A DNA stretch of 64,000 nt, taken from positions 17,257,651-17,321,650 of the forward strand of contig OU452203.1 in NCBI GenBank assembly GCA_911728435.2, read 5' to 3'. Source of the DNA: Apoderus coryli (taxonomy: Eukaryota; Arthropoda; Insecta; Coleoptera; Attelabidae). The translations under genes were made by a program, and so were the position numbers. Position 1 is the first letter of the stretch, and every line of letters begins with the position of its first letter. Positions 1 through 12,836 of this stretch are shown piece by piece. Below the pieces are notes generated by a model that was not told the origin of the DNA, made no database searches, and worked only from the letters and a program-made list of their open reading frames with translations.

Positions 1-349
1 TAATTTGAATACCTACTTAATGTTAAGATTTAGAAAAAAAACAACACCTGTTTGATCTTTGGTATTACCTACTTTTTTGTTTTTTTGTTAGTCTCTTTCA
101 AAACATTATTATTGATTATAATAATGAAAGCTTAATGAGTTTCATGTGTCAGATGTAATAGACAACAAGTTACCAGAATAACCTACATAACATAGTACTT
201 ACCTACCTGCTCGTTTTTTATTCTCACATACTTCTTTAATATATCAATGTCGTGTATTATACAGTGCTTTCATTTTAAAACTTACCAACCATAATGTGAC
301 ATTTAGGCAGGACAATGATATTATGAAGGGCTATCTGCATGTCAAACGA
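1..349. other. AT-rich intergenic DNA, no feature seen
   Basis: I see no coding exon, RNA gene or clear repeat boundary here. The stretch lies just beyond the decayed reverse transcriptase of the next entry and may include its 3' tail, but nothing shows this. Confidence 0.4.
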
Positions 350-1370
350 CATGCCTGGTGTGGGTCGATATCTCTCTATCCCATGTGTTTGATTAGAGAT
401 GTCCGGGCTCTCTAATTCGTGATTCTCCCATCTCCAGTTCCGTCTCGAGACAGTCTGAGTATGGTTTCATTTGCTGCTCTTTCTATCACCAAGTGCAGAG
501 GTTTGAGATTCGTAATTCCAAAGTCTTTCCTGCCAGATTCCTCAATCAGAGCTTTTGTTACTTTACTAATGTTTTTTCAACATGCTTATTCCAAAGAAGT
601 TTACTATCAAGAGTGATTCCTAGATATTTTACTTCAGACTTCTGTTCCATGGCCTCACCATGCAGATTTAGAAGTTTCCTCTTTCGAGTGAATGATATAA
701 TTGTGATTTTTGCAGAATTTATGCTCATCCCCACAGATGCACACCATTGCATCTCCGGAGATTTTTGTATTATGTCACACAAGGTGTCCTCAAATTTGCC
801 CCTGGCTACTATGAGAATATTGTCAGCAGCAATATTCTATGCCTTGATATGTTAGTTTATACAGTAGTTTGTCTACTACATTAAGGGTGAGGTTACTCCT
901 CCTTGAGGCGTACCGCGAATTGTTCTGATGGTAGAGTTTTGATCACTCAATTTCGGCTGTTTTTGTAGTAAGCATCTTCTTTTCTCTTCTCTTCACTGCA
1001 AAGCACCCCGGCATACGCATGTGTTTTATTGTCGAACGCGCCAGAGATGTCCAAGAAGCCGCAGATTGCTGTGTCTTTGTTATCCAAGGTCTTTGGATGA
1101 TGTCTGTGAGCTGATACAGCGCAGTCTCTGTAGATCTGCCTGCTCTATACGCAACGTGCTCCAGAGTATCCGTTCTGATATAGTTATCTAGTACTTTCTC
1201 CATTGTTTTTACCAAAAATGATGTGAGATTAATAGGTCGAAAAGACGAGACGAGAAGAAGCTCGGTTCTGTCTTTTTGTTTTCCTATTTTTGGTATGTAG
1301 GTGACTTTTGCCTTTCGCCAATTTCCTGGTATGTATCCCAAGACCAAGCTGGTTTTTGTTATATTCTTTA
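350..1370 (-). mobile_element. Decayed non-LTR retrotransposon (reverse transcriptase fragment)
   Basis: On the minus strand, 1347-943 encodes the start of a reverse transcriptase: a 'P..WR.AKV..IPK.GK' stretch, then 'SSFRPI.LTSFL.K..E' and 'YRAGRSTETAL', which are RT blocks of jockey/R1-type LINEs. Further along the same strand, 782-558 encodes the region after the catalytic box ('EVKYLGITLDSKLLWNKHVE'), typical of the same proteins. The catalytic FADD/YADD box lies in the damaged stretch between them and is not readable. Stops and frameshifts separate the parts, so it is a pseudogene. I see no intact ends, poly-A tail or target duplication. The LINE clade is inferred from motif style. Confidence 0.75.
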
Positions 1371-2240
1371 GACGTGGCGGATCTGTTCTATTCCTCTTAT
1401 TGTATTCGTGGTAACATATCCACCTAGATTTCCTGGCTCACCTACTGGAACAAGCATAAATGATTAGTCGTGGATCAACGAAACGGTCGTCTAGTGTGAC
1501 TGGAATGCCTGAATTTTCTTCGCTTTGTTTGTATACAACCAAGAAATAATATTTGTAAACTGCTTTTACTTTTTATTTATTATTATGTTCTTCTTGTCCA
1601 GCTGCGTGCAGATGATTCTTACCAATAATCTACCGCCAGGTAGTCATTGTGTGATTTTCGAACAGTTATCAATTCTTTTTGAAACCAAAGTTGAGACACA
1701 AAAGCGACTAAAGTTTTACGACTCGACATCTAAACTTTAGGTAATTCTATTGAGCAATCCTTTTATAACTTGAACATGCCATTAACAACACATGTTCATT
1801 ATGCTATTTACAAGGTAATCTGCGTGCCTTGAATCATAAAGCACACACTCATTCCAATCAATCATACAAGCTTAAGACAAAAAGAATTACTTAACTTTCT
1901 TTTGGTTGCTTTCGCTTTTGTTGTTTTTGGTAAGTAGATGCCGAGAACGTACCTATACTTCTTGTTATATTACGTTATGTGTTGTTATCTAACCAGGCGG
2001 TGCTGGCGGCAATTGTTATTATTCGGTAACAATAAAATAATAACAGAAGACACGTAGGTGGATTATGCATATGCCTGTTGCTACCATACATGGAATTTGG
2101 TACCACATGTCTTTTTGATGTTGAGTCGTTTCTTATGTTTTACCGTCCTTTGTTGCAATTACATTTCCCAGAAGCACAAACGTAAAAAGTCTGTGTGTAC
2201 TAAGAAACAAATAAAATGTGAAATTATTGTTTCGATATTA
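1371..2240. other. Intergenic DNA, no gene recognised
   Basis: The open frames here are short and have no recognisable family resemblance, splice-site context or codon pattern that I would trust. No RNA gene or repeat boundary is evident. Confidence 0.4.
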
Positions 2241-2560
2241 TAGTAGAACCCCGGTTATCCGGGGGTCACCCGCATCGGAAAACTGAAAACTCGGATAATC
2301 CGGATTTATTTTCTATTCATTCAAAAAATAAACACCAATAAGTACTTAAAATATGTTGAAAATAAAGAAGGACGTGACAGTAGGTATTGTCAATACAATA
2401 AATTATATAATTCTTTATATCACAAACTATTTTACGAATTCAGATCTTCAACTTCACTTTTCGGTCCTTCATCGTCAGTGTTATCACTATCCTCGGTGTT
2501 CTTCTTACTGTCTCGGACACTGTATATACCATAAAAACTGTATCCCTGGTAAAATGTAGT
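2241..2560 (-). mobile_element. Probable pogo/Tigger-like DNA transposon end
   Basis: A terminal-repeat-like sequence beginning GTAGAACCCCGGTTATCCGG follows a TA at 2241-2242. It resembles the CAGTAGAACC..GGTTATCCG ends of Tigger/pogo elements, and a second 'CGGATAATCCGG' lies about 35 nt further in. On the minus strand beyond it, roughly 2550-2440 encodes an acid-rich tail (RDSKKNTEDSDNTDDEG..SEVEDL), the kind found at the C-terminus of pogo-type transposases. Only a remnant remains and the other end was not found. The family call is by resemblance alone. Confidence 0.4.
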
Positions 2561-2889
2561 TTTATCATATGGATTATCTTCCGTAATATTGTGTATTTTT
2601 AAAATAGTATCTAAAAAAGAAAATTTAGAATAATTATAATAAAAAATTAGTTTAATTTATGTTATTATTGGTTTCACCTAAGTTGAATATTTCAAATAAT
2701 TATAACTGTTAAAACTATCAAACTTGATGAAGTACTCGAAATTTCAACATGTTTTTCTCCTAAACAAAGGCTACTATTTCTGCTTTATTCAGTTTAGTGC
2801 GGTGTCACAACTGGAAGATCTCCTACAATTTCCTTCAAGTTAGTATGTACGTAAGAGAATTCGTATTTTCATGTGGAATACGTTTACTG

Positions 2890-3660
2890 TAAGTAAAACG
2901 AGCGAGTGTGCTCACTAACAGTTCTTGAAGATGAGGTTTCGGACATGCAGGGTGTCCATCAAATGACTGTACAACGCTCAACCACAAATTCATCAACTAA
3001 AAATAAGCTGATCGAGGCAAATATGCCTATATCCAATGTTGCTTCGTTTATTTTGGCGAATATTGTGAGGCAACTTAGAGAAACGAGTAGTTTTCATGGA
3101 AATAATGTTAATCGAGGACGCCAATGTATAATTAGGACTGCTGAGCTCGAAGAGGTAGTTTTAAACAGAATTGAAGATAATCCCAAGTTAAGCTGTAGAC
3201 GCTTGGACTTCGGATTGGAGGTGCCCAAAAGTAGCAGTTTCCCATCCGTATCATGTTCAACAAGTGCAAAATCCTTTGCCTAGTGGACCCGACTTAACGC
3301 CTCTGGACTTTGTAATGTGTATGCTTCTCCCATCGGTACGGAAGCTGAGTTATTGCAAAGAACTATGAATGTTGCAGATTGTTTTAAAACCAAGTCCGAC
3401 CCGATGCCCAAAGTGCAGTTTAATTTTTGAAAAGAATCAATCTATGTATGCAGGATCATTGTGAACATTTCTAACATTTGTTATAATCATTAAACTAGTT
3501 AGTAAGAATTAAAACTTTTGTTTCTTGTTTGTTAGGGTAATGTAAATATTTTTTTTTTTGTAGAGAAACGGTATGTCTAGCGCAAAATTTACAGGAGACC
3601 GAAAACTCTTAAAATGAAATCAGCTAGTACAATCAACGACACCCTGTATAATTGATAAAA
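2890..3660 (+). mobile_element. Internally deleted DNA transposon (DUF4817-type transposase remnant)
   Basis: The frame 2906-3283 holds a 'LRET.SFH....NRGRQ..RT.E.EE.VLN.IEDNP.LS.RRL' stretch, which matches the helix-turn-helix region of the Tc1/mariner-like transposases annotated as DUF4817 in many insects. It is followed almost at once (about 3281 on) by 'SGPDLTPLDF', which normally lies at the far C-terminal side of the DDE domain. The catalytic core is therefore deleted. An ACACCCTGTAT motif near 3640 looks like the element's right end. The copy is dead. Confidence 0.65.
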
Positions 3661-4249
3661 ACGTTACAGATCGTTGAAATTAGGATTCCAAATGAATTAT
3701 TAAATAAAATGTCTATAGGGGTTTATTCCATATATTTCGAATTAGATTATGATTTTTTATTTTGACCACTTTTCCACTATTTACGCACGCCTTCGTAAGC
3801 AAGTGTTTTATGATGCATTTTTCATAGGTTATATTCTAGCAAAGCTATAAATAACTAGTCATTGCTATGTTTTAAGTTTTAACCCCTTTTTTCACTCTTT
3901 TCGAACGCCTATGCGATCTAATTTTTTTTTATGTTAGATGTTTTAGATTATACTCTACAATGAAAAATTATTCAATATTTCGAATGAGTTTAAGAAGTAG
4001 GAGTTTTTTAAACCATTTTTTAAACCTCTTACTTAAGCTCAATGTTTCCTAAAAGTTAATCAGCACCTAGACCTATACTATAGTATTTTTGTACAAAATT
4101 TGGTTAAAATATGTTAAATGGTTGAGGTATCGGGAATACAAGACTATGTCCTTATTTACGTATAATGTATTAGTATAATGTATTAGTATATATTATATGA
4201 TATGAAGAGCTACAAATATTAAATTTCTAATGAAGCACAGTAGAAAATT

Positions 4250-6595
4250 TTAATTCAATTTACCTGCACGGTCCAAACACATTATCTTTGTCTGTAAATA
4301 TTGTCTATCATCAGTAACTTGGGATTTTCTCGAGCATGCAACAGTACTCTTGGGACAATCTTGTCCAAAACATTGCAATGACTCTGGAATGGTTAAATAT
4401 TTATACGTAAGTAAAATACGATTGGGCGTTTTCAATTCAGCTGTATATGGGATAAGGGTGGAAAATTAAAAATGCAACATTTTTCTTTCTGCAACCCTAA
4501 TACGCTTCTCAGATCAATCAATTAATTTGTTTATACCATCATAGAAAAATATGTTGAATTTTTCGCTTCTAAATTTCTTCCCACGAAGCTTTTTTATCAT
4601 TATGATTTTTTGGAACAAGTATCAATCACTCAGGATCAGGTCCATGGGCGTAGCCAGGGTGTTCTCCAGGGTGGAGCATGAAAACGAGAAAACTCATCTT
4701 AACATAAAAAATTTATTAAAAATACATGTTGGGTTCATAACTATAAGTATTTATTTTAGCATTAACTTTCTAGAATGATGGCTAAACTTGGACAAAATTT
4801 CTTTTTCAAACTGATCCTTCGCATTTAAAACTCTTTTTCGATGGACGCTCATCATGCAAAGTCCAACAAGCCGTTGTTCCAACATTGTTGACCGTAAATA
4901 AGTTTTTACCCGACGCAAGGTGCTGAATCTGAATCTGTTGAGAGCGTTTTTAAATCTGCCACGATTTTTACATAATGCTCATTAAAAATGGGGATGCTTC
5001 TGCAACCCGAATACGCTTCTCAGATCAATCAATTAATTTGTTTATACCATCAAAGAAAAAGATGTTGAATTTTTCGCTTGTAAATTTCTTCCCACGAAGT
5101 TTTTTTATCATTTTTTGGAACAAGTATCAATCACTCAGGATCAGGTCCATGGGCGTAGCCAGGGTGTTCTCCAGGGTGGAGCATGAAAACGAGAAAACTC
5201 ATCTTAACATAAAAAATTTATTAAAAATACATGTTGGGTTCATAACTCATAAGTATTTTATTTTAGCATTAACTTTCTAGAATGATGGCTAAATTTGGAC
5301 AAAATTTCTTTTTCAAACTGATCCTTCGCGTTTAAAACTCTTTTTCGATGGACGCTCATCATGCAAAGTCCAACAAGCCGTTGTTCCAACATTGGTGACC
5401 GTAAATAAATTTTTACCCGACGCAAGGTGCTGAATCTGAATCTGTTGAGAGCGTTTTTAAATCTGCCACGATTTTTACATAATGCTCCGTAAAAATGGGG
5501 ATGCTTCTGTATTTTTGAGACCAGCGGGTCTCACAGAACATCGGCAAGTTTGAAACGAATTTTCGCTAACGTGGGGATTCTCGGAAAAATCTTATTATTT
5601 ATTTTATTGTGGCCACTGCTAACTGGTTTAAATCTTTCACCACTAAATTAAGTTTGTGGCTAGCACAATGAAAATACATCCCCCGCGTGTACTTTTCCCG
5701 AATAATTTAAACCGTCATGCGATTATATTCGTCATACCCACGAAATGCAACTTTTTAGGATGCGAATATATCTGACATACCCAGTTAAGAAGTTAAGGAA
5801 CTAAGTAGGGTAGGATCATTTCAATTTATTTTTTTTTTTATTTATATAATTTTATTGCCCCACCCAGGCTACTCTCCTGGCCAGGTCTGAACTATAGAGT
5901 GGGTGATTTATAATATCCAAGCCCAATTCGTGCAATGCCGGTAACGCAACACGACTCTTGCAGTGTATCGAAATTGATACGTGTTTTTACTATTTGACTG
6001 CATGTAATTTTACAAACAAAAACGCTCATAAAATTGAAGGTTTACTAATAGGCACCATTTAAACACATATTTTCCAAAAATAGTAGCACCTACCTACCTA
6101 TATTTAGCTAAAATAATGCCATATAGCCACACAGTTGCATCTTGGAACCAAATAAGAATCAAAATATCCCACTTGCGAATTGCGTTATAATTTATTTATT
6201 TGCTTAAAATGCGTCTTGAGTATACCGCGAAATAGGTATTGCTATTTAGCCTCAATCTGAACACATTTTTTCTAACCTCAATATGTGTTATTATTTTGAT
6301 TACTTTCAATTATTTCTCTTTACATACAAATATTATGAGAAGTGTCGATAACAATTAGGCAGTAAAAAAATTGTGTCCATGTTCGAATACAATTTGCTTC
6401 TTAATTTTTAATAGTAGGTACCTACGCAAGAGGAAAACAGCCACGGCGGTAAATAAAACTTAGTTCAATCGTTTAAAAAAACTTTAAAATCTATTTTTAT
6501 TGACTTCAAACAAATAACTCACCTGAACCAGGAACAGGAATACTGTATGCCAATTGAAAAGTAAAAACTAATGCAAATATTTGGAATATACTCAT
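4250..6595 (-). CDS. Small secreted cysteine-containing protein, function unknown (two exons)
   Basis: Exon 1 (6595-6523) starts with ATG and encodes a typical signal peptide (MSIFQIFALVFTFQLAYS, then IPVPGS) ending at a consensus CAG|GTGAGT donor. Exon 2 (4440 down) follows an ATACAG acceptor in matching phase. Its product has four cysteines in 'LQCFGQDCPKS', 'VACSRKS' and 'IMCLDRAG', a spacing I associate with uncharacterised small insect secreted proteins. If exon 2 reads through, the stop is at 4250 and the protein has 87 residues. An AG|GTAAAT donor at 4264/4263 could instead lead to a third exon, which I could not find. The 2.1 kb intron is largely filled by a dead hAT transposon. I cannot name the gene. 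The two-exon join is inferred from signal peptide, splice sites and phase. Confidence 0.55.
4490..5775 (-). mobile_element. hAT transposase pseudogene with an internal ~509-bp tandem duplication
   Basis: Read on the minus strand from about 5700, the DNA encodes 'HCASHKLNLVVKDLNQL', then 'FFRESPR' and 'FCETRWSQKYRSIPIF.EHY', then 'STLRRVKTYLRSTMLEQRL' and 'GLCMMSVHRKRV'. These are the RNase-H-fold and C-terminal dimerisation parts of hAT transposases of the THAP9/52-kDa-repressor type. Stops interrupt it. The C-terminal part occurs twice in direct tandem order, about 4491-4997 and 4998-5512, with only scattered differences. It lies inside the intron of the small secreted-protein gene, on the same strand. 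No terminal repeats were recognised. Confidence 0.75.
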
Positions 6596-6855
6596 TTTAA
6601 TTTGGATATTTTGCAAAATATGGCAAAAATATACTACTTAGTGTAGGTACCTTATACGTTTTAAAATATAATAATTATTGTTATCGCTGTTGTATTGGAA
6701 ATATCTAGAGAAACCCATCAACTGCGAAAAATAGACATTCAAAATAAATAATAATTGCACTAACAAAACATTAGTAATCGTGCTTCATGAAATTGATAAC
6801 ATTAATATTCATAAAATTATAATAGTTGAAAAAAAACGTAAATAATATAGAGTCT

Positions 6856-8470
6856 TTCAAATTGAAAATCCGCGTTAGATATTGTATAATAAAAATAATT
6901 TTTATGTATTTATTTCTCATATAATACAATTACAGTTGGCAATAAAATTCGTAAATATAAATGAACCAGGTACCAGTGGCGCATTTTCTTCTAGGCAACT
7001 GCAAAATACCAAGATTCACTTGTCAACTGTTATAAAATGTTGAAAAAGGGTCGAGAAAGCGGCGAAAACAAACTGATGAACAACACGTGAAGCAAATCAA
7101 GGATTTGGTGCTCCAAAATCGTCGATTGACATTTAAAGACCTTGTTGACATTTCATTTGTATCAATTCAAACAATTTTGAAAGGCAAATTAGATCTGACA
7201 AGAGTCAAATCTCATTTGGTGCAAAAAAACACTCAATTTTTGTGAAAAAGAGCATCGCGTTACTATCCGTGACACAATGCTTTCTGGCTACCAAGATAAG
7301 ATGAAGCGCATAATTACTGGAGATGAGACTGGGATCTATGCTTACGACCCAGAAACCACCGATCAATCTAGCCAATATCACCAAAGTCGCTCTGAAATCA
7401 AGGTCATGTTGCCAGTTTTCTTCAATGATCGTGGTGTGGTGCGTCACGAATTTCTTTCGCCGAATCAAACTGTTAATAAGGAGTATTGACTCAAGAGTCC
7501 AGAATTGTAATTGTTCAAATTGAAAATCCGCGTTAGATATTGTATAATAAAAATAATTTTTATGTATTTATTTCTCATATAATACAATTACAGTTGGCAA
7601 TAAAATTCGTAAATATAAATGAACCAGGTACCAGTGGCGCATTTTCTTCTAGGCAACTGCAAAATACCAAGATCCACTTGTCAACTGTTATAAAATGTTG
7701 AAAAAGGGTCGAGAAAGCGGCGAAAACAAACTGATGAACAACACGTGAAGCAAATCAAGGATTTGGTGCTCCAAAATCGTCGATTGACATTTAAAGACCT
7801 TGTTGACATTTTATTTGTATCAATTCAAACGATTTTGAAAGGCAAATTAGATCTGCCAAGAGTCAAATCTCATTTGGTGCAAAAAAACACTCAATTTTTT
7901 TGAAAAAGAGCATCGTGTTACTATCTGTGACACAATGCTTTCTGGCTACCAAGATAAGATGAAACGCATAATTACTGGAGATGAGACTGGGATATATGCT
8001 TACGACCCAGAAACCACCGATCAATCTAGCCAATATCATGCCAAAGGTGAGACAAAAGCGCACCAAAGTCGCTCTGAAATCAAGGTCGTGTTGCCAGTTT
8101 TCTTCGAGGATCGTGGTGTGGTGCATCACGAATTTCTTTCGCCGAATTAATAAGGAGTATTGACTCAAGAGTCCAGAATTGTAATTGGGGAAATAGAGCT
8201 CTATGATTCGTTCCACAACAACCGAATTCACCTGGCTTAGCACCGTGTGACTTCTGGCTATTCAGTCAAATAAAAAGACCGCTCCTGGAACACCGTTTTG
8301 AATCGATTGAAGAGGCACAAGCCGAAGCGAAGAAGTTATTGTAGACCATTCCAGAAGAGGACTTTTCAGACTGTTTTGAGAATTGGAAAAAGCATTCTCT
8401 TAAGTTTATTGCATCGAAAGGAGATCACGTTGAAAGCGACGAAATTGATTTGGAGGAATAAATAAGGATG
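6856..8470 (+). mobile_element. Mariner transposase pseudogene with a partial tandem duplication
   Basis: The sequence encodes, with frameshifts, mariner landmarks: 'LVLQNRRLTFKDLVDISF' (helix-turn-helix region), 'YQDKMKRIITGDETGIYAYD' (the catalytic 'GDE' region; mariner normally has W where this copy has G), 'FFNDRGVVRHEFL', and a C-terminal 'APCDFWLF.QIKRPL..HRFESIEEAQAE' with 'FENWKK' and 'EIDLEE'. Unit A (6856-7513) is repeated as unit B (7514-8187), and only B continues into the C-terminal part. B carries 24 nt near 8039-8062 that A lacks, and A keeps a few bases near 7470 that B lacks. The second and third catalytic aspartates are not recognisable. No terminal inverted repeats were found. 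Confidence 0.8.
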
Positions 8471-8487
8471 TTTCTTTCTATAACAAA

Positions 8488-8645
8488 AATCTCCTTTATA
8501 TTTTGTCGTTGAGAAAAAGTTTCTGTGCTGAATATCCGGATACTTCGACAGAAATTTCTGGGGACATTCGTTGAGCTTCAATATCCTCCACAGAGCCTCA
8601 CGGTTAACAGAGTCGAAAGCTTTGACAAGATCTATAAACCCCATG
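8488..8645 (-). mobile_element. Non-LTR retrotransposon fragment (RT)
   Basis: The minus-strand frame from 8644 encodes 'MGFIDLVKAFDSVNREALWR' followed by 'ILKLNECPQKFL', an RT block of LINE elements (F.DL.KAFD.VNRE.LW.IL) carrying the first catalytic aspartate. It is about 50 codons long and abuts the 3' end of the mariner remnant. The rest of the element is missing. Confidence 0.65.
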
Positions 8646-9290
8646 TAGGTATAGAGGACGATTTAGTTTAGTTTATCTACAGCATAAGAACGGACGTTTG
8701 AATATTCCTGTACGCCCCGTACAATTTATTACCAATAATTGTAAGTTTTGTGTGAGAAAACAAAAATCGCTAACACAGAAATTAATTATTATAACTTATT
8801 ACAAATTTATTATCAAGAATTGTGTTGCTATTGTATGTTTGAAAAAAAAATTTAAACACCACGATAATGATTTTAATTAGTATTTACTATTGCAAAATAT
8901 CAAATTATTTATATTATATTTATGGCGATATATACATGGTGTCCCAGTTTTTTCGCCAAACTTCAAGCTTAGCTTCCACATAGGTATAGGTAGTTGAATA
9001 AAATAGCACAAGAAGACATAAACATGCATTGAAAAAGTTGTTTTCAAGATATATTTTAAATATCAATTTGCCCAATATTAGTTAACCTAAGGGAATAAAA
9101 GTCGAACTCAATAACCTTATTAGTGTAATGCAGTGGCAGCGATCTGCCCCTGGTAATAAAATATTTCAATTTCAAGTAGTTATCTTATATTTTTTTTTTT
9201 TTCATTTTGTTGTTTGTCGTGGTTATATAATTATATTAGGTCTCCCTTCCCCCTTCTCATTGTTGTACTGGTGATATACGTCACAATATA

Positions 9291-9747
9291 AGGGTTATTC
9301 TTTCGTAGTGATTGATCTGAACAAGTGAATGTGATTAAACTGAATGTGATTATACTGAACTGAATATTTGGCGAAACCGAAAGATCATCTTTTTTGTGAT
9401 TGTCTTTCACTTAACCTCGAAAACTTGTGAAAACAATCAAATCTGCTCTGAAAACTGGAAAATTATTTCTTCCATGATACTATTATCCATGTTTTAAACT
9501 TTTACAATTTATTGGTTTGATTCGAAATCATATTCCAATTATTATCTCTCAATATTCAATACTTTTAGAGGTTAACTGTTAACTGAACGAACTAACCGGT
9601 ACCAAGAGGTTGATCAGTAAGGGGAAAGGGGGGCAGGAATTTTAATCAGTTTGGTAGAAGTGACCGATGTCGAAAGAATACGCAGAATCGTGAATGAACT
9701 GACAATTTTCAGGTTGTTCACTTCGTTCAGTACGAAAGAATAACCCT
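9291..9747. mobile_element. 457-bp MITE-like element with perfect 17-bp terminal inverted repeats
   Basis: Positions 9291-9307 (AGGGTTATTCTTTCGTA) are the exact reverse complement of 9731-9747 (TACGAAAGAATAACCCT). Similarity continues inward imperfectly (..TGA..GAAC). Just inside the left end is a short internal repeat of the type CTGAATGTGATTA. No open reading frame links to a transposase, so it is non-autonomous. The flanking bases give no clear target duplication, so the superfamily is undetermined. Confidence 0.6.
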
Positions 9748-11286
9748 ATTGATGGTCGACCTTGAGCCGACCAATGGCAATTGAGAATTATTTTACTCTA
9801 ATGTAGTTTTTAGCGCGTGATGACGTATACACACTGAGCTGCAGAATAGACAAATCGTAGCGTATAATATAGCTTTTGAATTTATTGTTTTGGTTTTTTT
9901 AATTAGAAATAGATTTAGTTTCAACGCATAAGGACTTTTCAAGATTAGGCATTGACGAAATCAAACATTTATGCCACGAAGCCAAACGATTGTTCGAAAT
10001 GTATAAAAAAATGATAAAATATTAGTACCCATTTGGCGTGACGAATGTTATTGTTAACAAAACTGCAGACCTAACGAATACATTTGACGTAGATGCGCAA
10101 AATGTCAACTTTCTTTCATTAATAGAGATACAAGAAATGTATCGATCTTAGATTATATATCCTTGTCTAAGTATCGATATATTCGATTCAATCCCAATTT
10201 CTCAGCCTATATTAGATAAAAATAATATTACAAGCGATGCCACATCTTTTTGAGTCTATACTGGCCGCTTGTTTTTAAACTGAATCTTTCTCTCAAATAT
10301 ACAGGGTCTCGCGAAAAGTTCAGATTAGGTTAGACCTTATAAAACATGATTCCTGTATATTAATTTATATTACGTTATAAAATAAAACGTGCATGATTCA
10401 TAATTTAACAAATTTATTAGAAATCGAATGAAGAATAAAGAAAACGGTAGGTTATCAGTTATTTGTAGCGATTTCAAAATTTCACATGGGTAGAATATTT
10501 ATTCTGAAACGTAATCGACGGTTAAGAATATAATAAACTCATATAATACGCTAATGCATTTTATTTTTAAATTTTATGAGAAGTTTTATTGTTCTGTTTG
10601 GAGAATTATGTGTTTTATTTCCTTTAATATTAAGTCCCGATTTTTTAACAACTTTTTGATTGGAATACAAGGTTTTTCAACTTCAATATAATCTGGCAAC
10701 CCTAATCCAAATCTTTTGCTTGATAATATACTTGCTGGATTTCTGGGTAAGGTACAAGAAAAAATCCAGTATTGTCAGGTCAGGTACATAATATCGCTGA
10801 ATATATTAATTTAGTCGTAATTTAAAGAAAATACCAATATACCTCTAATCAATAATAATATCTTTCTTGGTTCCAACTTATTTTAACTTATTGGTATCAA
10901 CACAGCATACATCTGTGGTATCTATGCTACTTCTTCTCTTTGCTGCTCTATTCTTGGCCTTCATCAGTTTAAGTTGTAACCTCAGAAATCTTATGATGGC
11001 TTGAATATAAGCAAACTAAAAATTACCCTATTATTTTATTATATATATTATTAAAATTACTCAATATTATGGCGTTCCCTAAAAAAATATAATATAAAAA
11101 CCACTCTCATTTTTAGCAACAAGCTATTATATCGTCTACGAAAACAGAAGATTCGAAATGCATGGTTTTATTTCTGACATATGACATTTCCCTTGCCACG
11201 GAATGTAAACAATGTTATCATGATCAATATTTTCACATTTTTAATCTGAACTAAATAGTTCTTATTTATTAATTATTTTATTACAA
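9748..11286. other. Intergenic DNA upstream of TVP23
   Basis: I see no gene. An ATACAGGGTCTCGCGAAAAGTT motif near 10300 resembles the ACAGGG ends of Tc1/mariner-like elements, but it has no partner. The last few hundred bases before 11287 should include the TVP23 promoter; no clear core element is visible. Confidence 0.35.
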
Positions 11287-12121
<835 letters not shown>

Positions 12122-12211
12122 AAAGAACTTTAAAAATACTATTTTTATTCGTGATTTAAGTATTTTGTATATATTATGAAGTTTAAGTTATTTTTTTAAT
12201 TATGAATTATA

Positions 12212-12217
12212 AATAAA
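12212..12217 (+). terminator. Poly-A signal of TVP23
   Basis: AATAAA lies 91 nt after the TVP23 stop codon on the coding strand, a normal distance for an insect 3' UTR. Confidence 0.5.
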
Positions 12218-12836
12218 CAAACATCTGTGTGCATGATTAATATATTATTTATTAAACAATCAACAAAGTATTTGGGATGATTAATTTTGTATAGATAATA
12301 ACCATAAGAGACGATACTATAATAGGCGTATTAAAAGCACAATATAATCATAATTTTTTATTATATCACAGATTTAAAATTGCTCAATGCAAATAAAAAT
12401 AATTAAGCCTGTTACACATTTTTTTAATTTAATATGTACATTATTTTGTTTCTACCAAATATGATATAAAAGTATTATTACATTATACCTAGTATTACTA
12501 TAAATCTTTAGGAATATTGCATGGCAAAATATGATATAATTTGTTCCAACAGATGGAAATCATCGTGTCCAGCATGTCAGAACCTTATTTTGACAAATTC
12601 CAATCCCTTGGGGCATGTTTTATCAAACAAAGTTATTATATTAGTGCTTTTGTAAACTATTACATTTATAGGTATGGGACAATAAGTGTCTTTTCATGCT
12701 TTATCGATAGCATTATAGAGACTTAAAAAAATATCGTATATTTCTAACTATTTCTCATAAACTGTTAGATTTCGGTATTGGACATATATGTGGAAAAAAT
12801 ATTCACATAAAGTAACTCGTATATATACTATACATC

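Noticed and set aside
12541..12726. 61-codon frame downstream of TVP23
   Set aside because: No homology and low-complexity surroundings; chance frame.
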